Assembly (NCBI RefSeq): GCF_013001025.1
Contig: NZ_CP053022.1
Location: 62,001-126,000 of the forward strand
Direction: 5' to 3'
DNA length: 64,000 nt
Source of the DNA: Sphingobium yanoikuyae
Lineage (GTDB): Bacteria; Pseudomonadota; Alphaproteobacteria; Sphingomonadales; Sphingomonadaceae
Below the pieces are notes generated by a model. It saw nothing but the letters and a program-made list of their open reading frames with translations. It did no database searches and had not been told where the DNA came from. Both the position numbers and the translations under genes were made by a program. Position 1 is the stretch's first letter. Every line of letters begins with the position of its first letter. Shown here piece by piece: positions 55,110 to 62,339 of this stretch.

Positions 55110-56600
55110 CTATTGCTGGGGTGCCGCCGGGATGCATTTGCCCCTACTGGTTAAGGCTCTCGCCACGAGAATCATGGCCCAGGTATCCTGCTCACAATAG
55201 GTGCGAAGCACCTCGTCGAGGATGGATCTGCGGCCGTCGGTGGTCTGTAGGGAGATCGCTTCCAGATAGGCCGCCTGCGCCTCCCCGCCGTCTTTGACCT
55301 CGAGTACCGAGTAATCGAGCGCGCTGATGGTGGGCAGGACCTGCTTGATCGACCAACTACCGCGCTGGTCGCGGTGATACCAGTGCTCGCGAGTAATCGG
55401 CAGGAGATCGACTGTCCGGGCAGCGATACCGTTCAGGCCGTGGGCCAGATCGGGAAAGGCGAGGGCCAGATCGCGCACGACGCCTTTCTCAAACGACGCG
55501 TGATATGCGATTACCGTCGCCTCGGCCGGGATCATGTCCAGCAAGGCTCGCGCGCAGGCTTCGCGCGGATCGGTTCCTGTCAGATCGAGAAACTCATGAT
55601 GCGTGATCGTTCCATCCTCTGCTTCCACGTGCAGCGAGAACTGAAACGGAATCTGCTGGTACGGGCTCGTTCCCAGCCAACGCGGCACGGCGAACGCGAT
55701 CGTCTCGAAATCGAGCCAGGCGCGTGGCCAAGTCCAGGCCTCCATCGCGCGCGACGCGCCTACCGCATCATGGAACGGCACGCCGGTCCGCGTAGCGCTG
55801 ACGATGTCCGCATGCTTACGCGACAGCACCGCCTCGTCGAGATGGAGCAGGTCGTCGATACCCTGCTTCTGCCATTTTTCACCGCCCCGCCTGGGCAGGA
55901 TCGTCACCGGCCATTCCGGCGCTGCGGGCTCGGTGCTGGCGCACCAAGCGATGAACTCGCACGAAACCGGCTTCTTGCAGTGCCGTCCGGTAGCGCAGAC
56001 CGGTTCGTCGGAAGTGAGCATGTCGCGGGCCCGTATCGCAAGCTCGTCGCGGCTCGCGACGATATCGCGGATGTAGTCCGACAATTCCGCGCGCTTGAAA
56101 AGGCCATTGTAGTCGCCCGGCCGGGTCAGCACGAAGTCTCCATCGAGATGCTGTATTGCGGCGCTGGTGATCTTGAGGCCCGCCTGCTCCATGACCCAGA
56201 CCTGGGTTGCGAGGTCGCCGCAGTAGTGGTCCTTAACCTGCGAGCTGCTTTTCACTTCGATCACCTGCCATCCGCCCGTGCCATCGGGCAGCAGGATATC
56301 CGCCCGCACGACGACGCCCTCATGGGCGAAGGTCGCCTCGAAGATCGGGCCGCCATGATCGGCCTCGATCAACTCGCGCGTCTGCCGGACGGCTGCCGCA
56401 AGATTCGGAACGGCTTCCACCATTATGCCGCCGGGATATTGCGCGCAGGCCAAGTCGCCCACGTCGTGTCCGGCCTGCTGGATTCGCTCTTGCACTGCAC
56501 CGATCTCACCAGCCTCTGGGCTATGCACCTTCAGCCACAAGCGGCGGGGGCATTGCTCGAAGGCAGCAATGCGCGATTTGGACAGGCCGGTCATAGACAA
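55110..56600 (-). CDS. DUF2779 protein: RecB/Cas4-like nuclease with DEDD exonuclease domain
   Basis: 496 aa. N-terminal RecB/Cas4-like fold: CPRRLWL (Cys17), Asp101 in VRADILLPDG, Glu115-x-Lys117 in VIEVKSSSQ. A Cys set (202, 208, 214, 220) could hold an Fe-S cluster. The C-terminal half is a DEDD exonuclease-like domain: WLDFET (Asp297/Glu299), then HASFEKGVVRDLA and a final TYCEQDTWAM. DUF2779 genes occur in defence and repair loci. The stop lies downstream of a WYL gene on the same strand (29 bp), so the two are probably one operon. Confidence 0.88.
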   Translation of the reverse strand: MSMTGLSKSRIAAFEQCPRRLWLKVHSPEAGEIGAVQERIQQAGHDVGDLACAQYPGGIMVEAVPNLAAAVRQTRELIEADHGGPIFEATFAHEGVVVRADILLPDGTGGWQVIEVKSSSQVKDHYCGDLATQVWVMEQAGLKITSAAIQHLDGDFVLTRPGDYNGLFKRAELSDYIRDIVASRDELAIRARDMLTSDEPVCATGRHCKKPVSCEFIAWCASTEPAAPEWPVTILPRRGGEKWQKQGIDDLLHLDEAVLSRKHADIVSATRTGVPFHDAVGASRAMEAWTWPRAWLDFETIAFAVPRWLGTSPYQQIPFQFSLHVEAEDGTITHHEFLDLTGTDPREACARALLDMIPAEATVIAYHASFEKGVVRDLALAFPDLAHGLNGIAARTVDLLPITREHWYHRDQRGSWSIKQVLPTISALDYSVLEVKDGGEAQAAYLEAISLQTTDGRRSILDEVLRTYCEQDTWAMILVARALTSRGKCIPAAPQQ

Positions 56601-56629
56601 CGATATCCTCGGGTTAAGGCTGCAAACGC

Positions 56630-57217
56630 TTAGAGGGCGGATGCCGCCAGGGCGATGCGCTCACGCATTGTCGCTTGGAGAGCCGCGGGCGCTTCGATGC
56701 GGATGCCATCGCCCCAGGTGAACAGGTGCTCGGCAAGCTCACGAAGGCCCCCCGCCCGGAAACGGACGACGAGTTCGTCGCCATCTCGCTCGATGAGCTG
56801 ACGGGAATGAAAGCGCCAGCGCAGCGCGCGTTCGACCGCCGATGGACGGACACGCAGGACGATGTCGTGCGCATCGCCGTGGAACACGCCGATGCTGTCG
56901 GTCATCCAGCGATCGAGATCCCAGTCTTCAGGGACAACCGCCGGTTGTGAGGACAACGCGGCTTGCGCGATCCGATCGACGCGGTAATTGCGCAGCGTCC
57001 GTGCCTCACCAACCGGTTTGGCAACGAGATAGGCCAGCGGCCCAGTAGCCAGACCCCAGGGCTCGACGCGCCGGAGGCGCGGCGTGGTTTCGCTTTGACT
57101 CTGATAGGCAATGTCAAGGCAACACGAGCGGAGCAGGGCCTCCTGCAAGGTGCCGATGAGCCGGCTCCGTGTTGTCTTTCGTCCAGGAGCGCCAATCAAT
57201 CCTGGAAATTCCGGCAA
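56630..57217 (-). pseudogene. WYL-domain regulator lacking its N-terminal HTH
   Basis: 195 aa: LQEALLRSCCLDIAYQSQSETTPRLRRVEPWGLATGPLAYLVAKPVGEARTLRNYRVDRI is the WYL domain and the rest the WCX domain ending AALQATMRERIALAA. The HTH half expected upstream is absent, and the start lies inside the divergent ATPase gene (overlap 57169-57217). It is probably truncated by the rearrangement that created that junction, but may still bind its ligand. Confidence 0.7.
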
Positions 57218-59091
57218 CCCTGCTGGAAGGCGCCGAACCGCAACCTGCCTCCTTGCGTAAGCTGGCAGCCGATATCGCCATTCGCGCGCCGCGCCCTACG
57301 GACCTCGACAAACGCCTGGCATGGCTGGTGGCAGCGATCGGCCTTGATCGCGTCGAACTGGCGATCCTGAGCGTGATGGCCCGACGCGAGATCTTCACCA
57401 GCTGGCGCGAATTGTTGGACCTGTTGCCGATCCGATCGAGCAATCCCAATGTCGCTGTACTCGCAGCCGCCACCGGTCACCCCCTGGCCGAGATCGACCG
57501 GCGCCTTGCTCCCGGGGCGTCGCTGCTGCGCGCACGGCTTCTGCGCGACGACCGTGATGGAGAGTTCGACGCCTGCAACCTGCTCAAGCGGCTCGCGCGC
57601 TCGCATGTCCGCAGCGCCGATGAGATGATGGCCTGGCTGGCTCCTTCCGCCCCAGTCAGCACGCTGTCTTATGAGGACTTCGATCATCTTGGCTCGCGGC
57701 GGGATCTGGCACTGCGCTTGGTTGCGGAGGGGCGGCCAATCTCGATCCTGCTGCATGGCGAGCCTGGCACGGGAAAGACGGAGTTCGCGCGCCTGCTCGC
57801 CGATCGCTGCGGGCGCCGTGCCACCTTCGTTGGCCTTGCCGATGAGGATGGTAAGGAGCCGGACCGACGCGAGCGGCTCGCACATCTGGCGCTGCTGCGC
57901 ACCCTTTGCGTCGCGAGTGGTGACCGCCTGCTGGTGGTGGACGAGGCCGATGACGTGCTGTCCCTGAACCGGCGTCGGGATGCGTCGAAACAGTGGTTGC
58001 ACCGCGCCATCGAGGCGCCGGTCGTGCCCACGGTGTGGATTCTCAACGATGCGCGCGAACTGGGCCGGACCCTGCTGCGCCGCATTTCCCTGGCGATCCG
58101 CTTCGATCTGCCGCCGCTCAGAGTGCGCGAGCGCATCGTCGCGCGACAGGCCGAACGTCTCGGCCTGCCGCTCTCGCAAGGTCCGTTGCGGCGCTTGGCG
58201 GCGGTCCCTGCAAGCCCCGCGCAGCTGACGATCGGCCTCGACGTGGCGAAGTGCGGCGGCGGCATCTCCGACTCGAGCGATGCGATCGCGAGCGTGATCG
58301 AAGCCATGGGCGGCAAAGCCCGGCCGGAACGCGTACCAGATGCGCATTACGATCCACGCTGGTCCTGCGCCGACGTAGATTTGACTGGCCTTGCCGGAAG
58401 GTTGCGGGCGGCGACCGATCGTAGCTGGAACGTGCTGCTCTCCGGGCCCTCGGGGACCGGCAAGACCGCCTATGCGCGCCATCTTGCCCACGAACTCGGT
58501 CTTGATGTTGAGGAATGCCGCAGTGCCGACCTGCTCGGTCCCTACATTGGCGAGACGGAGGGCAAGATCGCCGCCGCTTTTGCTCGCGCCGAAGCGCGAG
58601 GCGCGCTGTTGCTGATCGACGAGGCCGACAGTTTCCTGTTTCGACGGGAGGCCGGGCAGCGATCCTGGGAAACTGGTCTCGTCAATGAGATGCTGCGGCA
58701 GATGGAAGACCGGCGGTCGCCCTTCATCGCGACGACGAATATGGCCGACCAGCTCGATCCGGCCGCGCAGCGGCGATTCACCTTCCGCATCGGTTTTTCG
58801 GCGCTCGATCCAGTCAGAGCACGTGGTTTGTTTCACGACCATTTCGGAACTGAATGGCCGGCGCGGTACGGTTGCATCGATGGCCTTGTGCCAAGTGATT
58901 TTGCCCTGGTCGCCAGGCGCGCCCGCCTGATGGACGAAAATGATCCAATCAGACTGGTCGATTGGCTGACCGAAGAGGCTCACGCCCGGGGAGAGGGCGC
59001 CGAGCGGCGAATTGGTTTCCACCTACCCACGGGCAGCACCTATCCCAGCCAGAGGCGCCCCCTCACTGCGAACGCAAGGAGTGATGCATGA
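57169..59091 (+). CDS. Double-AAA ATPase, N-terminus probably lost
   Basis: 640 aa with two AAA modules: Walker A GEPGTGKTEFARLLADRCGR with Walker B LLVVDEADDVL, then GPSGTGKTAYARHLAHELG with LLLIDEADSFL and Arg fingers in RRFTFRIGF. This is of the COG0464/FtsH-like multi-AAA group seen in defence and proteostasis loci. The weak start and the head-on overlap with the WYL remnant suggest the original N-terminus is missing. It is followed by a coupled 68-aa gene (ATGA overlap). Confidence 0.8.
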   Translation: MLSFVQERQSILEIPATLLEGAEPQPASLRKLAADIAIRAPRPTDLDKRLAWLVAAIGLDRVELAILSVMARREIFTSWRELLDLLPIRSSNPNVAVLAAATGHPLAEIDRRLAPGASLLRARLLRDDRDGEFDACNLLKRLARSHVRSADEMMAWLAPSAPVSTLSYEDFDHLGSRRDLALRLVAEGRPISILLHGEPGTGKTEFARLLADRCGRRATFVGLADEDGKEPDRRERLAHLALLRTLCVASGDRLLVVDEADDVLSLNRRRDASKQWLHRAIEAPVVPTVWILNDARELGRTLLRRISLAIRFDLPPLRVRERIVARQAERLGLPLSQGPLRRLAAVPASPAQLTIGLDVAKCGGGISDSSDAIASVIEAMGGKARPERVPDAHYDPRWSCADVDLTGLAGRLRAATDRSWNVLLSGPSGTGKTAYARHLAHELGLDVEECRSADLLGPYIGETEGKIAAAFARAEARGALLLIDEADSFLFRREAGQRSWETGLVNEMLRQMEDRRSPFIATTNMADQLDPAAQRRFTFRIGFSALDPVRARGLFHDHFGTEWPARYGCIDGLVPSDFALVARRARLMDENDPIRLVDWLTEEAHARGEGAERRIGFHLPTGSTYPSQRRPLTANARSDA

Positions 59092-59294
59092 ACATCCAGT
59101 ATTATCGTGACCGGCACGGCAACCGGATCGGCCACAGCATTCCGATCGGAATCATCGAAGTCGGCTATCTCAAGAACGGGCAACGGGTAGGGTATTACGA
59201 TCCCAGGGTGGATGTGACGTACACGCCGTGCGGTTCACGCGTTGGGTTCGGAAATTTGCTGGTGGGCCTAATAATGCGGCAAAGCTGCTCCTAG
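59088..59294 (+). CDS. Small protein coupled to the AAA ATPase
   Basis: 68 aa: MNIQYYRDRHGNRIGHSIPIG, IIEVGYLKNGQRVGYYDPRVDVTYTPCGSRVGFGNLLVGL. A beta-rich, possibly WD/YXXG-like repeat pattern (repeated YYDP / GNRIG / GSRVG). It starts 4 bp inside the ATPase stop (ATGA), a strong sign of translational coupling and of a joint role. No family recognised. Confidence 0.6.
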   Translation: MNIQYYRDRHGNRIGHSIPIGIIEVGYLKNGQRVGYYDPRVDVTYTPCGSRVGFGNLLVGLIMRQSCS

Positions 59295-59447
59295 AAAATT
59301 AATCAAGCCCCTCTGGGCTAACGCTCAATCACCGTATCTACACCGATAATTAACAGTGGGCGGCTAACCGGTCCCCCGCCAATTCGACAATAGCGCCCAA
59401 AAGAACTGGGCCTAATTACTTCGGCGAGGAAAGTGTAGGAACGCGCA

Positions 59448-60734
59448 ATGATCAATATCAAGTTATTCTATGACAACAATCAACCTGCGATCGATTTCCT
59501 GCTCGACAATTTTGCCAAATGGCAGCCTGATTCCATCGCAAGCGCAGCGCCCGATGGCGCATTGGCGGCATTGGCCGGTGATCCGGCGTTCCAGGCAATC
59601 GCCGCGGCTACGGTGCGGCCCAACATGTTCGTCGCCACGGGCAACATGACCCGCGAATCGCATCACAGCAATTTCCTCGCCTGGCTGCTATCCCCGCGCG
59701 AAAACCATGGCTTCGGCACCGATATCTTGCGCACACTGTTTCCGATCTTCGAGCATTCGCGCGCTGAGGACATCGTCGTGCTGCGCGAACACGTCGCCGA
59801 CCTGTTCGAGGACGAGGAGACCGCTGAGAAGGCCAGCGGTCCGCGCGGTTCACGACCTGACGTGCTCGTCTATGATCCGGTGGCACGCGCGATCGCCGTC
59901 ATCGAGGTCAAGTTTGCGGCTAAGGAGGGTGATCGCCAGCTCGAACGCTATTTCACCTGGGCGACGCGGCATTTCGCATCCTACCATGGTGATGCACGCG
60001 GCTGGGAACAACAGCTCGTATTCCTAACCCGCCGCATCCCTGAGGCCGCGAATTGCGACAGCACCGGGGACTCGCTCGTCGTGACCAATCTCGTTTACGA
60101 GACGCTCTCGAAACAACTGGCACCGTTCGCACACAGCGGCGCCGCGGGCGCCAGCGCGGTGCAGGACTACATCGATTTCCTGGCGTTGCACGCGTGTCCG
60201 CTCGAAAGCATCCACAGCAAAGGCGCGACCTCGCTCGTCGTGGAGCACGAACCCGTGTTGCGCGCGTTGCATCGTCGTCGGCATGCGCTGCGCCGCGAAG
60301 CCCTCGGCGCGCTGGCCCCCGATCTCGCCGCACTAGGATGGGTAATCGATGCGGCGGCACTGGCCACCAATACCACTAAGGTTCGGCTTCAGTATCTCCC
60401 CGCGGATCGGGATTCGAGTTGCTGGCATGCCGAATGCGGTGAACTGGAATGGGGCATGGGCGTTTTCGTCAACGGGCCGCCTGCACTCACCGGCGAATTG
60501 CGGGCGGCTTCGTCCGCCCGGCGCGCGCAATGGGTGACCCGACTGGGCCAAGTGGTCAGCAATTCCGATCATAAAAAGCGGGTGCTTACCGTCAAACTGG
60601 CGCTGCCCGCGCAGCAACGGCCGTTCCCGTTGACCACCCATACGTTGCCGATGCTGGTCGATCACCTGCGGGTGCGGCTGCGCACCCAGGTGGCCGAGCA
60701 CGTCCAGCGGATCCGCACTGATCGGCCTCACTGA
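59448..60734 (+). CDS. PD-(D/E)XK nuclease family protein
   Basis: 428 aa. N-terminal family motif RESHHSNFLAWLLSPRENHGFG (Glu70), catalytic Asp138 in RPDVLVYDP and Glu153-x-Lys155 in AVIEVKFAAKEGDRQLERYFTWA, all as in the PDDEXK_4-type nucleases. The C-terminal half is a possible DNA-contact or protein-partner domain. It lies 153 bp downstream of the small coupled protein and the AAA ATPase, so the three may form one ATPase-nuclease system. Confidence 0.85.
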   Translation: MINIKLFYDNNQPAIDFLLDNFAKWQPDSIASAAPDGALAALAGDPAFQAIAAATVRPNMFVATGNMTRESHHSNFLAWLLSPRENHGFGTDILRTLFPIFEHSRAEDIVVLREHVADLFEDEETAEKASGPRGSRPDVLVYDPVARAIAVIEVKFAAKEGDRQLERYFTWATRHFASYHGDARGWEQQLVFLTRRIPEAANCDSTGDSLVVTNLVYETLSKQLAPFAHSGAAGASAVQDYIDFLALHACPLESIHSKGATSLVVEHEPVLRALHRRRHALRREALGALAPDLAALGWVIDAAALATNTTKVRLQYLPADRDSSCWHAECGELEWGMGVFVNGPPALTGELRAASSARRAQWVTRLGQVVSNSDHKKRVLTVKLALPAQQRPFPLTTHTLPMLVDHLRVRLRTQVAEHVQRIRTDRPH

Positions 60735-60744
60735 GGGGTCCGGT

Positions 60745-61473
60745 TTGATTGTTAGTGGATTGCTCGAAAGCTGTGGTGGTGACCTGCCGGGTTTGCGGGA
60801 TAGGGCGCTGCTGTCGGTCGCCTACGATACCGGCCTGCGGGCCTCCGAACTGGTGGCGGTTGAATTTTCTCACATCATTGAGGCGATAGACCCTGAGGCG
60901 CGCCTGCTGATGATTGCGCGCAGCGAAGGCGATCAGGAAGGGGAGGGGGCGACGGCCTATCTCTCACCGCGATCCGTGCGGGCGATCGCGGCCTGGCGGG
61001 CGGCAGCGCGGATCGAGGTAGGGACGATCTTCAGCCGTGTGCAGGTGCGGCGTTACAAGGCGCGCAAAGCCGTGCCGGGGCGGCGGATCGAGAGCATTTC
61101 TGGGCGCGAGGCATGGGATCTGCGCAAGACGCTGCCCAGGCCCGCCGTAGCGGCAAGGATCGAATATGATGTAGGGCAGGGGGCGCTGCATCCTGGCTCG
61201 ATCGGGCCGATTTACCGGGCGATCATTCAGCGCGCGTTTGATGCTGGGGTGCTGCCCGATCTAACGAAGGATGACCTGGACCGGCTCCTGAAGGGGGTGA
61301 GCGCGCATTCCACGCGTGTGGGGCTGAATCAGGATCTGTTCACCAGCGGCGAGGATCTCGCTGGCATCATGGATGCACTGCGGTGGAAATCCCCTCGCAT
61401 GCCGCTTGCCTATTACCGTAACCTTGCCGCCGAGCATGGCGCGGCAGGACGCTTGATGACGAAGATGGAATGA
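60745..61473 (+). pseudogene. Tyrosine recombinase, N-terminal half missing (paralogue of 13697-15220)
   Basis: From TTG 60745: LPGLRDRALLSVAYDTGLRASELVAVEF to AHSTRVGLNQDLFTSGEDLAGIMDALRWKSPRMPLAYYRNLAAEHGAAGRLMTKME. It is nearly the same as the C-terminal catalytic part of the recombinase at 13697, including R, H-x-x-R and Y. The core-binding domain is absent, and there is no ribosome-binding site. Orientation is opposite to the intact copy, some 46 kb away. Confidence 0.8.
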
Positions 61474-61939
61474 CTTGGCCTGCGACTTTGCTGCCGTTCG
61501 CAAGCGATGGATCGGAGGGCAGCTCTTGTCAGAACCCGATATTCATCGATCGTTTGGCCGGCAGGATGACCAGGGGCCGACAATCCGCAGGGGTTCGCAG
61601 CCGGTGGCAACCGGCAAACGGGCCGTCGTTGACCCCATAAGCTATATAGTAAAACGATCCGACACTAGGAGGCCGAAAAAGGTCAGCATCGACTTCTCGT
61701 GCCGCGCCGCCCTGAAAGCGATCATGCCGATCAGCCCGGCGGGCAATCGCTCGATTATGATGATAGCAATGGCCGCCGCCCATTAGGCCGAGCCAAGCGG
61801 CGAGAGGAGGCCATGGACCAGCGAATCGCCGAACAGGATGAGCACGACTATCATCGCACCGGCGCAGTTCGAGGTACTGCTTCACTCCCCGCGAACCACT
61901 GGCCGCGAGTATCGTTGTCACGGTTGCAAGGAGAGAGCG
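61474..61939. other. 466-bp region without a supported gene
   Basis: Short frames only, with no recognisable family. AAGGAGAG at 61928-61935 serves the methyltransferase gene that follows. The rest appears to be spacer between rearranged blocks. Confidence 0.45.
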
Positions 61940-62338
61940 ATGGCGCAGGATTCAGCTTGGGTGGCAGTCTCGGAGTTTGTGCGCAATCCCGGCATGGTCG
62001 GCTCGGCCGTACCGGCGAGCGCGCGCATGGTTCGCCGCATGCTCGCCCCGCTCGACTGGCAGCGCATCAGCATTCTGGTCGAATATGGTCCGGGCACGGG
62101 GCGTTTTACCTTCGAAGCGCTGGAGCGCATGCGGCGCGATGCCGTTCTTCTGGCGATTGAGACCGGCGAAAGATTCGTCAAAACTTTGCGGCAGCGCTGC
62201 GACGATCGCCGGCTCATCGTCGTTCAAGGAACGGCGCAGGACGTCAATCGCCACCTTGCCGAGCATGGACTGGGCGAGGCCGACTGTATTTTAACGGGCT
62301 TGCCCTTCTCGACGCTCGAGCCGGGCGACGCCGATGCG
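61940..62338 (+). pseudogene. Class I SAM methyltransferase, truncated by Tn3-family DNA
   Basis: From ATG 61940: SARMVRRMLAPLDWQRISILVEYGPGTGRFTFEAL carries the SAM motif E-x-G-x-G-x-G, then LLAIETGERFVKTLRQRCDDRRLIVVQGTAQDV and DCILTGLPFSTLEPGDADAI. It resembles PmtA-type phospholipid methyltransferases or rRNA dimethyladenosine transferases. After about 133 residues the frame runs into antisense transposase DNA (junction near 62338). Roughly a third of the protein is lost. Confidence 0.75.
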
Positions 62339-62339
62339 A

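Noticed and set aside
57196..59022. 608-codon minus-strand frame opposite the AAA ATPase
   Set aside because: The plus strand has Walker A and B motifs twice; the minus frame shows none and is Gln/Arg-rich shadow coding.
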